The position numbers were made by a program, and so were the translations under genes. The notes below the pieces were generated by a model. That model was not told where the DNA came from. It saw nothing but the letters and a program-made list of their open reading frames with translations, and searched no databases. Shown one piece after another: positions 23,479 to 30,444 of a DNA stretch of 33,894 bases. This DNA comes from Candidatus Omnitrophota bacterium (GTDB lineage Bacteria; Omnitrophota; Gorgyraeia; 2-01-FULL-45-10): NCBI GenBank assembly GCA_016929115.1, contig JAFGJL010000024.1, forward strand, positions 1-33,894, written 5' to 3'. Each line of letters opens with the position of its first letter. Position 1 is the stretch's first letter.

Positions 23479-24402
23479 CTACCGCTTTCGCATTATCATG
23501 TCGATATACTTCGTCACGAGCCTCGCCGTCTCGGGATGGCGCACGACGAGCAGGTCCGCGCCCGCCTGAAGCATCGCGACGGAAGTCGCCGTCTCCCAGT
23601 TGACACCCTGCTTCTCGCCGAGTTCCTTCGCCTCCTTCACCTTCCAGGCCTCCTGCCCCACGAAAAGCGCGAGCGGCATCGAAAGCATCTTATCGCCGAT
23701 GAACGCCGCGAGCCGCGCCCTCTCCATGATGGAATAGACATACTCCATCCCGTAGCCGAGCGAGGCAGTCGTCGGGTGCATCGCTATCCTTTTCGGGTCG
23801 AAGCCCATGTCCGATATGAGGATGTTGAGCTGCTTCGCTATATTTATGTCTATGGGCGAGTCCGCGATGATAGAATGACCGTCAGCGAGGCATGTCGCGG
23901 TGAGCGTCTTGTAGTTATCCTGCGTCGCTATGCCGAAAAGGCAGTTCTCGCCTTTCAGCGCCTGGCTCGCTTTCGGCAGCGCCTCATTGTCCTTATCGTC
24001 GTCACCGCAACCCAACACCACCAGAGGCACCTTGACCGCCTGCGCCATCGCTTTAAGAGTCGCGACGGCCTCGTCAGACGGACGGCCGCCCCAATCCGGA
24101 TGGATACTCTGCATCCGCACGCAGAGTATCTTGGCGCCGAACTCCGAAACGCACCGCTGGGCCCACTTTACAGGGTCTTTCAGGGAGTCGCCCCACGCCT
24201 TCTTCAGAGGCTCGGGCCAGTCAACCGGCTCGCAGTCGAAGACCTCAAGTCCGGCGATAGGCGGATGAGGCATCTGGCCTTCCTCGAAAAGGAACGGGAG
24301 CGTTGTTTCGCCGCCGATCTTCACCGGGCCGCGGCCGGCCTTGCCTATCTCTACCGTGTTTATGCCGCCGCTATATTTTTCCTTTACCAGCTCTATGCCC
24401 AT
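23479..24402 (-). CDS. acsD: CODH/ACS complex corrinoid protein small (delta) subunit
   Basis: Partner of AcsC in the corrinoid iron-sulfur protein that carries the methyl group to acetyl-CoA synthase. The 307-aa TIM-barrel protein has family blocks GGETTLPFLFEEG (about 31-43), NRP-like DPVKWAQRCVSEFGA, ADSPIDINIAKQLNILISDMG and MHPTTASLGYGMEYVYSIMERARLAA. GAGGG lies 6 nt before the ATG. It overlaps the end of cooC by 32 nt, so the genes are translationally linked. Confidence 0.95.
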   Translation of the reverse strand: MGIELVKEKYSGGINTVEIGKAGRGPVKIGGETTLPFLFEEGQMPHPPIAGLEVFDCEPVDWPEPLKKAWGDSLKDPVKWAQRCVSEFGAKILCVRMQSIHPDWGGRPSDEAVATLKAMAQAVKVPLVVLGCGDDDKDNEALPKASQALKGENCLFGIATQDNYKTLTATCLADGHSIIADSPIDINIAKQLNILISDMGFDPKRIAMHPTTASLGYGMEYVYSIMERARLAAFIGDKMLSMPLALFVGQEAWKVKEAKELGEKQGVNWETATSVAMLQAGADLLVVRHPETARLVTKYIDMIMRKR

Positions 24403-25171
24403 ATGTTTCCCTCACTTGAGATTTCATCGCCTTTTGGAATATCGCCTCGACCTCCGACCTCAGGGCCGCGTCATACAGGTTGAATATCGACCTGCCTGAA
24501 ACGCTTAAGCTTGCCAGCCTCTCGTCGAACGGTATGGCGCCGCCGAGCTCAAGACCGCTGGCGTCCACCTCCAGTTGCAAAGCGCCGATGTCACCGGTCA
24601 GCTTGTTCACCACAAGATACGTCTCGCCCAGGTCTATGCCCATCTCCCTGGCAAGGTCGTAGATCTTCTTTGCCGAGCGCACTCCGAAGACGGAGTAATC
24701 GCTCACCAGAAGAAGCTTGTCGATGCGCCTCATCGTCCTGCGCGATATATGTTCCATGCCCGCGGCGTTATCTATGATGACCAGGTCGTAGTTCTTCGTT
24801 ATCTTCGATATGATACCGCGCAGGAGGTTGTTGACGTAGCAATAGCAGCCCGGGCCTTCCGGGCGGCCCATCGTAAGGAGGTCGAACCCCTTCGCCTCTT
24901 CGCTGACCGCCTCCTGGACCTTCATCTCGATGAACCTGTCCTTGGTGATGCCGGACGGCAGTTTATCAAGGTGTTTCTGGACGTCCTCGACGATCCCGAC
25001 GATCGACGGCGCGTCCTTGACGCCGAGCAGTTCCGGAAGGTTCGAGTTCGGGTCCGCGTCGATAGCCAGCACCGACCCGCCCTTCTTCGCGCAGACATAC
25101 TCCACCAGGAGAGCCGCGAGCGTGCTCTTCCCCGTGCCGCCTTTGCCGTTCACCGCTATAATCGTACCGAT
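24371..25171 (-). CDS. cooC: CooC-type nickel-insertion ATPase for CODH/ACS; probable AUC start
   Basis: A MinD/SIMIBI-class ATPase that assists metal-centre maturation of CO dehydrogenase or acetyl-CoA synthase. It has the deviant Walker A KGGTGKST, IDADPNSNL and the CxC motif GPGCYCYVNN, which in CooC binds nickel at the dimer interface. The first canonical start in frame is GTG at 25153, which would remove the first beta strand (TIIAV) and leaves GGGGAGG 23 nt away. An AUC at 25169-25171 lies 5 nt after GGGGAGG and gives an N-terminus of normal CooC form, so I place the start there. If only canonical starts are accepted, use 25153 (260 aa). It overlaps acsV by 16 nt. Confidence 0.88.
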   Translation of the reverse strand: MGTIIAVNGKGGTGKSTLAALLVEYVCAKKGGSVLAIDADPNSNLPELLGVKDAPSIVGIVEDVQKHLDKLPSGITKDRFIEMKVQEAVSEEAKGFDLLTMGRPEGPGCYCYVNNLLRGIISKITKNYDLVIIDNAAGMEHISRRTMRRIDKLLLVSDYSVFGVRSAKKIYDLAREMGIDLGETYLVVNKLTGDIGALQLEVDASGLELGGAIPFDERLASLSVSGRSIFNLYDAALRSEVEAIFQKAMKSQVRETYGHRAGKGKI

Positions 25172-27048
25172 GGGAACCTCCCCATGTCAGTGTGCGGGAA
25201 AAAGAGTGAGGCGATATATTCGTCCATATACCGCGGCTCGGAGCTCAGGTCGAGATATGTTATCCCCTTATGTATCTCGTGCGTCTTCAGGAACGCCTCG
25301 CGCGACAGGAGCGAAAGACGCGCGCCGGCGAGCGAGGAGTTGCCTATATAGGCATACAACTTCCGGTCGATATCGGGCAGAAGCCCTATAGAAACGGCGC
25401 TCTCCACATTGATATAGCTGCCGAACCCGCCGGCGATGTATATCCTCTTTAAGTCCTCGGCCTTCTTGCCGACCTTGTCAAGCAGCGAGATGATGGCGCT
25501 GTATATAGCCCCCTTCGCCCTCTTCAGGTTCTCGATATCGTCCTCGGTGATCACGATATCCTTGCCGACGGCGCTCTCGTCCTTAAAGGCCACGACGAAC
25601 TCGTAGCCATATTCGTTCTTCCTTATCCTTTTTGAGGCGAGGCCGCGGTCTATCTTGCCGTTTCGCGCTATTATCTTCCGTTTAGCCATCTGGAAAAGAA
25701 GGTCTATATAACCGGACCCGCATATCCCGCGCGGCTTATCGCTGCCTATCGTCTCGCAGGCGACGCCGAGCTTTTCATCGATCGAGACCTTCTGGATGGC
25801 GCCCTTCACCGCCTTCATCCCGAAAGCGAGGCCGCTTCCCTCGAACGCCGGGCCGGCGCTCGCCGCGGCTCCGATCATCCACTCCTTGTTGCCCAGGACT
25901 ATCTCGCCGTTCGTCCCGATATCGATTAGGAGCGCGAGATCTTCCTCTTTATACAGGCCGCTCGAGAGCACGCCCGCCACGATATCCCCTCCCACATATG
26001 TGGCGACTCCAGGCACCGAGAAGAACAAGCCCTTAGGGTTAAGCTCGATCCCCACCTCCGAGATGGGCGTCGTGGGAAAGGCTGTTACGGTCGCCACATA
26101 AGGCTCTTTGCGGATATGCGTAGGGTCGATCTTCAGCAAAAGGTGCATCATCGTCACGTTGCCCGCGCACAGGACCGCTCCGACTGTCGCCAGGTTGATC
26201 TCGCAGGCCTCTGCCATGTCCTCGACCATCTCGTCTATGTTGCTCACGATGGCCTCGCTCAGTTTTTCAAGGCCCTCGGGCGTCGAGCCGTAGATGATGC
26301 GTGTTATGATGTCCGAACCGTATCCGGCCTGCCGGTTATACGCTATACGCGTGGCCAGCACCTTCTTCGAATGCAGATCGATGAGCTCGCCCGTCACGGT
26401 AGTGGTGCCTATATCGAAGGCAAAGCCGTAATTGAGCCTTGTAGTGTCGCCGGGCTCCAGGGCGAGTATCTCGAACGCCCCGTCCTTATAGCCGACCGTG
26501 GCGGTCACCTTGAAATCGCTTTCCCTGAGGACGTCGCCCAGATGCTTGACGTTCGCGAGGTGGGTCGAGACGGACATGGTCTTGAACCTGTCCTCAAGAG
26601 CTTTGTAGATCCTGCCAAGGTCGCTTATGCTGTCCTCATGCGTAGGCCTGTCAAGCTCGAGGTATATCTTCTCGACCATCGGCGCGTGCTTGAACGGCAG
26701 GTCTTCTTCCGGAAGCATGTCCGGAGCGCATTCTTCCGACTCGGCTGTGAGGTGGGGGTGCGTCTCGATCGATTCCTGCGGGATGAAGACCTCGAGGTCG
26801 CTCTCGACTATCGATTCGCAGGCGAGTACGACGCCTTTTTTGCGCTCCTCCTCGCTCACGAGCCGCGACCGCTCGCTCTTGACCGCTCCCTTCCTGACCA
26901 CCACCTTGCATTTGCCGCAGAGCCCTTCGCCGCCGCATGACGCGCTTAAGAATATCCCCGCGCGCAGGCACGCCGTAAGGAGGTCCGTACCCCGCGGCAC
27001 TATCACGTGCTTATTGTGCGGCTCAAAAGTGACTACGAATTCGCTCAT
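25156..27048 (-). CDS. acsV: Reductive activator of the corrinoid iron-sulfur protein (RACo/AcsV)
   Basis: Uses ATP to re-reduce inactive Co(II) of the AcsC/AcsD corrinoid to Co(I). The 630 aa are normal for RACo. An N-terminal plant-type [2Fe-2S] domain has cysteines C38, C44, C47 and C77 (C-x5-C-x2-C-x29-C). A linker and a large ASKHA-like ATPase domain follow (FAFDIGTTTVTGELIDL, LLIDIGTNGEIVLG, GICGSGYIDLLFQMAK, RIYIAGGFGSYI). The start overlaps the acsC stop by 4 nt. Confidence 0.95.
   Translation of the reverse strand: MSEFVVTFEPHNKHVIVPRGTDLLTACLRAGIFLSASCGGEGLCGKCKVVVRKGAVKSERSRLVSEEERKKGVVLACESIVESDLEVFIPQESIETHPHLTAESEECAPDMLPEEDLPFKHAPMVEKIYLELDRPTHEDSISDLGRIYKALEDRFKTMSVSTHLANVKHLGDVLRESDFKVTATVGYKDGAFEILALEPGDTTRLNYGFAFDIGTTTVTGELIDLHSKKVLATRIAYNRQAGYGSDIITRIIYGSTPEGLEKLSEAIVSNIDEMVEDMAEACEINLATVGAVLCAGNVTMMHLLLKIDPTHIRKEPYVATVTAFPTTPISEVGIELNPKGLFFSVPGVATYVGGDIVAGVLSSGLYKEEDLALLIDIGTNGEIVLGNKEWMIGAAASAGPAFEGSGLAFGMKAVKGAIQKVSIDEKLGVACETIGSDKPRGICGSGYIDLLFQMAKRKIIARNGKIDRGLASKRIRKNEYGYEFVVAFKDESAVGKDIVITEDDIENLKRAKGAIYSAIISLLDKVGKKAEDLKRIYIAGGFGSYINVESAVSIGLLPDIDRKLYAYIGNSSLAGARLSLLSREAFLKTHEIHKGITYLDLSSEPRYMDEYIASLFFPHTDMGRFPSVRL
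25177..25183 (-). promoter_or_regulatory. Strong ribosome binding site pointing to a non-AUG start of cooC
   Basis: GGGGAGG on the minus strand lies 5 nt before AUC at 25171 and 23 nt before the first GTG. No ATG, GTG or TTG in the cooC frame lies between the site and that GTG. Confidence 0.6.
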
Positions 27049-28379
27049 TTCCAGTTTCTCAGGAACACAGGTATCCCCGACGCCTCGCGCGGGCCGACGC
27101 TCACCTTCCAGCCCGACACCTCTTCAAGCTTGCCGCTGAGGACAGAGACGTAGCCGGGTATGATGACGCGCTTGTGCGCGACCATCGTCTCGATGCCGCT
27201 CTTCTTGAGCGTATCGGCTATCTTCTCGGCCGTGAACTTCTCGGCCGCCCAGGCGGTCAGGACCGACATCCCCTCGGAATCGCAGCAGACTATATAGGTA
27301 GGGACCTTGCTCGCCTCGATCTCTCCCGCCACCGTAAAGTAGGTGATGGAGAAGTTCGTTGTCACCGCCACCGGCGAATCCTTTGTCACCTTCCCGACCT
27401 CATAGATCTTCGGCTCCACCTGTACCGGCTTCTGGGGGTCCGCGTAGATATCCTGACGGGCCACGAGAAGCGGCAGCATGAAATCCTTTTCGACGCACTT
27501 CACCATGATGAGCGAAGTGTATTTCATCACATAGGTGATCGCCTCGGCAAGCTCAAGGTCAGCGCCGTCAGTGCCTGTGAACGCCATGATCGGGTATCCG
27601 AGGGGCCTGAAGCTCTTCTTCAGCGCGGTGCGCCGCGCGAACGTAAAGTCCTGTATATGCCGGGCAAGTCCTTCCCTGCCCAGATTGATGACGATCTCCT
27701 CCACGCCGGACTTCTTTATCCTGTCGGTAAGCTGCGCCGCTTCCTCGAGGTTCGCGCAGCTTACGGCAAGCGGCGCGTTGTTCTCCTTGGCGAGCTTCAC
27801 GAACGCGTCGAGCCTGCCCGCCTCGGCGCCGATTATGAGCGGCCTGCGCCCCGTGCACGCCTTTATGGCCTCCGTGATGGCCGCAGCGTCGTTACTGTAC
27901 AGAGCCAGGTTCATCTGCGATGAGGACGCGACTTGCCTCACCACCCTGGAGAACTGGTTCTTGTCGTGCGAGGAGTTCCTTATACATAGAAGGTCGGGCG
28001 CTATCTTTTGCCCGACGCGCTCAAAACTCAGGGCGTTTATCTTCGCTACGCGGTCGGCGAGCTCCGCCTCAGTGAGCGTATCGTCGATGAGTATGCCTAT
28101 CCCCGCCGGATGGTAGAACTTCTGCTCGTGCCGATACATGACGGTCTCGTTGCCCATCTCGAGCTTGTTTTCGCCGCTCCCGATGGTCACGAGCTTGATC
28201 GGCGGCTGGCTCGCGCTCTCAAGAGCCTCCTTCGCCTGCGCGCTGACGTGCGGGCACTTGTCAAGCGACGCCTTCTTCTGGGCAAGCGCCATGGCAAAGG
28301 CAAGGCACGTCGCGAACCCGCAGTCCTTGCAGTTCGTCTTCGGCAGCAGCTTGTATATATCTAACCCCGTCAACGCCAT
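27045..28379 (-). CDS. acsC: CODH/ACS complex corrinoid iron-sulfur protein large (gamma) subunit
   Basis: Carries the B12 cofactor and a [4Fe-4S] cluster and delivers methyl groups to AcsB. The 444-aa protein opens with the cluster domain: C17, C20, C25 and C42 (TNCKDCGFATCLAFA...DKCP). A TIM-barrel middle (YHPAGIGILIDDTL, MNLALYSNDAAAI, EEIVINLGREGL) and a C-terminal B12-binding region (YFTVAGEIEASKVPTYIVCCDSEG) follow. GGAGG is 8 nt before the ATG. The left end of the acsB-acsC island starts only about 20 nt upstream, so its promoter situation differs from that of a contiguous acs operon. Confidence 0.96.
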   Translation of the reverse strand: MALTGLDIYKLLPKTNCKDCGFATCLAFAMALAQKKASLDKCPHVSAQAKEALESASQPPIKLVTIGSGENKLEMGNETVMYRHEQKFYHPAGIGILIDDTLTEAELADRVAKINALSFERVGQKIAPDLLCIRNSSHDKNQFSRVVRQVASSSQMNLALYSNDAAAITEAIKACTGRRPLIIGAEAGRLDAFVKLAKENNAPLAVSCANLEEAAQLTDRIKKSGVEEIVINLGREGLARHIQDFTFARRTALKKSFRPLGYPIMAFTGTDGADLELAEAITYVMKYTSLIMVKCVEKDFMLPLLVARQDIYADPQKPVQVEPKIYEVGKVTKDSPVAVTTNFSITYFTVAGEIEASKVPTYIVCCDSEGMSVLTAWAAEKFTAEKIADTLKKSGIETMVAHKRVIIPGYVSVLSGKLEEVSGWKVSVGPREASGIPVFLRNWK

Positions 28380-28400
28380 AACTCTTTCCTCCCGTCATCG

Positions 28401-28467
28401 CGGGAAAAATAGGGACTGTCCTAAAAATGCCTATTTCGTATTGAATGGGACTGTCCCATTTTTCCCC
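28401..28467. repeat. Left border of the island: paired GGGACTGTCCC-type repeats
   Basis: Two inverted copies of a GGAAAAAT-GGGACTGTCC element (cores near 28411-28421 and 28446-28456). The stretch AAAATAGGGACTGTCC (28406-28421) is the exact reverse complement of 30417-30432 at the other end of the island. Confidence 0.65.
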
Positions 28468-28514
28468 GAACCTATCGTAATGACCCGAAACTCCATTAGC
28501 ACATCAAAGGCCGT

Positions 28515-28664
28515 GCAGCCATGGGGGTCTCGCTAATTTTTCTCTCAAGGATTTCCAGCATTAGTGGTATTGCCACCCAGTGCTGGTCCTACACAATCTC
28601 CTACCTTATATCTTTCGGGTATCGCAACCTTAGAAAAATTTTACGCTGCGACCCCCATGGCTGC
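28515..28664. other. Long structured non-coding element (possible ncRNA or MITE-like unit)
   Basis: The outer arms GCAGCCATGGGGGTC (28515-28529) and GACCCCCATGGCTGC (28650-28664) pair perfectly over 15 bp. A second pair AATTTTTCT/AGAAAAATT (28535-28543 with 28632-28640) lies inside. Within the loop CCAGCA/TGCTGG (28555-28560 with 28581-28586) encloses GTGG/CCAC. No convincing coding frame crosses it. It occupies most of the 407-nt gap between acsC and the PIN gene; I see nothing else there beyond the border repeats. Confidence 0.55.
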
Positions 28665-28786
28665 CCGGCCTTCGACCCTTACCGAGCGCCACAGCTTCCT
28701 GTGCAACCTTCTAAAATTGGTGCCAATGCTCCTCTCAAACTCGTGGCGGCATCCAACCATACATAAACAACCCGCTTTAAGAACTC

Positions 28787-29389
28787 TTATTGTAGCAAAC
28801 TCATAATTTCTCGCAGGCAGTCACTTGGAGATACAGCCTTCACATGATACATATTCCAGATAGTATCCGCCTTGCTGAGTATGTGCTTTTTATCACATGT
28901 GACGAAAAAAGAATATTCTCTATTTTTTTGCGCATTAAATATATTTCGCACATCTATTTTGTCTCCTCTTGTTAGTTGCATCTTTTGAGGAAACAATACG
29001 TTTTTGATTTCCTTAATTTTCAATATTTCATTGATAGTACTAACTGCATCGTCTGAAACGATCCTGTCTTTGACCCAATCCTTTAACAATAACGGCACCT
29101 TTTTCATTTCTTCTTCTGTCCCTTGAGTAATTTCTAGCTTGTTTATTTTTTCTTCTTTCTCAAGACTTCGTAATTGCTCCATTGCTTTTTTGTCGCACGC
29201 TTCCGGTGGATAAATAGCACACGAATCAACGAGCATAAAAATATCATCTATGGTAATGTCCATGTCATCATTCATTTTTAGCCTTGCTTCAATTTGTGCT
29301 ATCACCTCGTCATCTCTATATTTATATTTGGGGAGACCCTGCAAGGTAGGGTATCCGTCTATGGGGCGGTCCCAAACTCCTCCGAGCAA
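28787..29389 (-). CDS. PIN-domain-like protein (putative ribonuclease)
   Basis: Up to 200 aa. A PIN-like pattern is visible: a first acidic residue in FMLVDSCAIYPPE, then DKIDVRNIFNAQKNREYSFFVTCDKKHIL and the closing HVKAVSPSDCLREI, like the VapC-type nuclease core with its last Asp in TCDK. No antitoxin-like gene is adjacent. The start is uncertain: TTG at 29389 has no good Shine-Dalgarno, while ATG at 29275 (162 aa) has AAGG 6 nt upstream and retains the whole PIN core. AT-rich composition unlike the acs genes; part of the island. Confidence 0.6.
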   Translation of the reverse strand: MLGGVWDRPIDGYPTLQGLPKYKYRDDEVIAQIEARLKMNDDMDITIDDIFMLVDSCAIYPPEACDKKAMEQLRSLEKEEKINKLEITQGTEEEMKKVPLLLKDWVKDRIVSDDAVSTINEILKIKEIKNVLFPQKMQLTRGDKIDVRNIFNAQKNREYSFFVTCDKKHILSKADTIWNMYHVKAVSPSDCLREIMSLLQ

Positions 29390-29408
29390 ACCGTATTTTA
29401 TTACACAG

Positions 29409-29849
29409 CTATTTATCTATTTTATATTGTTGCTGTCCATATTTATCTGTAAAAGTTGTAGAGCTTCCATCATCTCTAACCTGCCCAATATAATTCCCGC
29501 TTCTACCATATACATTTCGGGTTGTTGGCATTGACAAATAAGATGCAGTATACTTTTGTTGGCTAAGCATTAGCTGTTGATGATAAGCTTGTTGTGTATT
29601 AACAGCACCGGAAACTGTATTGCAGGCGCTTCCCGCCATCCAGCGTAGATTTTGCCAAAATGTTCGAGATGAATTTCTGCTTTTTAACTCTTGTCGCAAA
29701 ATGTCGAGCGCTACAGCTCTTACACCTACCAATCTCTTTTCTTTCTCCGATAAAGTCTTTTTTAGCTTTTCTAGTGACTCAGCATTGGGACCAAGTGGCA
29801 ATTTTTCAGCGAGGAAATTTCCTATATTTATAATTTCTTGGTCGCTCAT
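29409..29849 (-). CDS. Hypothetical protein with a Gly/Tyr-rich C-terminal tail
   Basis: A 146-aa protein from the ATG at 29849; GTG at 29858 and ATG at 29942 are alternatives, the latter overlapping the preceding gene in a poorly protein-like stretch. The first half is a charged helical region (FLAEKLPLGPNAESLEKLKKTLSEKEK type). The second half ends in RSGNYIGQVRDDGSSTTFTDKYGQQQ, a YD/G-repeat-like tail seen in surface proteins. No signal peptide in this frame. No family recognised. Lies in the AT-rich island, 19 nt before the PIN gene frame. Confidence 0.5.
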   Translation of the reverse strand: MSDQEIINIGNFLAEKLPLGPNAESLEKLKKTLSEKEKRLVGVRAVALDILRQELKSRNSSRTFWQNLRWMAGSACNTVSGAVNTQQAYHQQLMLSQQKYTASYLSMPTTRNVYGRSGNYIGQVRDDGSSTTFTDKYGQQQYKIDK

Positions 29850-29881
29850 TTTTTTCACATCAATTTTTTGATACTCAAGTT

Positions 29882-30124
29882 TTAGTACTCCAGACTTTTT
29901 AATAACGTCGTGAGATTTTCTTTTTTTGCAACTTGCATACATTCGTTAAGGGCTATATTCTTCGCTATTTCATCTCCTCGCGTTTCAACCTCAAGACCAG
30001 AGGTGGCATTCATCGATTTTATTAATTCTTCGTCATTCTTTTTTTCAATAACGTCTTTTACGCTTTCTGCATAAACTAATGATGATATTTGCAATAAAAC
30101 CAATAGTACTATTATTTTTTTCAT
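29882..30124 (-). CDS. Small exported protein of unknown function
   Basis: An 80-aa protein with a clear signal peptide (MKKIIVLLVLLQISSLVYA, cleavage predicted before ESV) and a short charged mature part. GGGGAGG lies 8 nt before the ATG at 30124. The frame is open 73 codons further upstream, but that stretch is structured repeat DNA, so it is not included. First gene of the island; function unknown. Confidence 0.6.
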   Translation of the reverse strand: MKKIIVLLVLLQISSLVYAESVKDVIEKKNDEELIKSMNATSGLEVETRGDEIAKNIALNECMQVAKKENLTTLLKSLEY

Positions 30125-30202
30125 TTTAATGACCTCCCCTTCAATCACCCGTCCGTCTACGCGTCGAGCGTGATAATTTCTTTTAGAGTGCAGTGATGCT
30201 CT

Positions 30203-30312
30203 GGCGCCGTATAGCCCCGAAGGGCGGGGCGCCTGACGCGACGTAAAAATCGCGAGGTTACAACGAACCGAGCGATTTTTCCGAGCGAGATTTCCCTCTG
30301 GAAAATCGAGCG
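30203..30312. other. Structured repeat segment with a terminator-like hairpin, downstream of acsB
   Basis: Three hairpins in a row: GGCGCC (30203-30208) with GGCGCC (30228-30233) over GCCCC/GGGGC; AAAAATCGC (30245-30253) with GCGATTTTT (30272-30280) plus GGTT/AACC inside; and an imperfect GATTTCC/GGAAAATC arm near 30288-30307. The middle one has a U5 end on either strand. The 320-nt gap 30125-30444 holds these, the right border repeats and no supported gene. Confidence 0.55.
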
Positions 30313-30383
30313 GTCGCGGAAGGTGCCCTGCCCTTCGGGACACATTCAGCGAAGACGGAAAATGTTAAAGAGCCGGCAAGATT

Positions 30384-30432
30384 GGGACAGTCCCCACCAC
30401 AACTTTGAGGCTCCGGGGACAGTCCCTATTTT
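30384..30432. repeat. Right border of the island: GGGACAGTCCC-type repeats
   Basis: Two cores, TTGGGACAGTCCCC (30383-30396 region) and GGACAGTCCCTATTTT (30417-30432). The second is the exact reverse complement of 28406-28421. It ends 12 nt downstream of the acsB stop. Confidence 0.65.
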
Positions 30433-30444
30433 GTCCGCCTCGCC

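Larger units (their letters stand above)
28406..30432. mobile_element. AT-rich island with inverted border repeats splitting acsB from acsC
   Basis: About 2,027 bp between perfect 16-nt inverted repeats. It holds three small genes (exported, unknown, PIN-like), two structured non-coding segments and no transposase. Composition is visibly AT-richer than the acs genes around it. Best read as an acquired or non-autonomous insertion; the mechanism is unknown. Confidence 0.5.

Noticed and set aside
28521-28806. Plus-strand open frames in the acsC-PIN gap
   Set aside because: They cross the long inverted repeat, have no ribosome binding site and show no protein-like pattern.
28787-29942. Classical vapBC toxin-antitoxin pair
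   Set aside because: The gene before the PIN-like protein is long, has a surface-type tail and shows no DNA-binding antitoxin pattern.
30125-30343. 73-codon upstream extension of the island's exported-protein gene
   Set aside because: It translates hairpin repeats; a strong ribosome binding site and signal peptide start at 30124.
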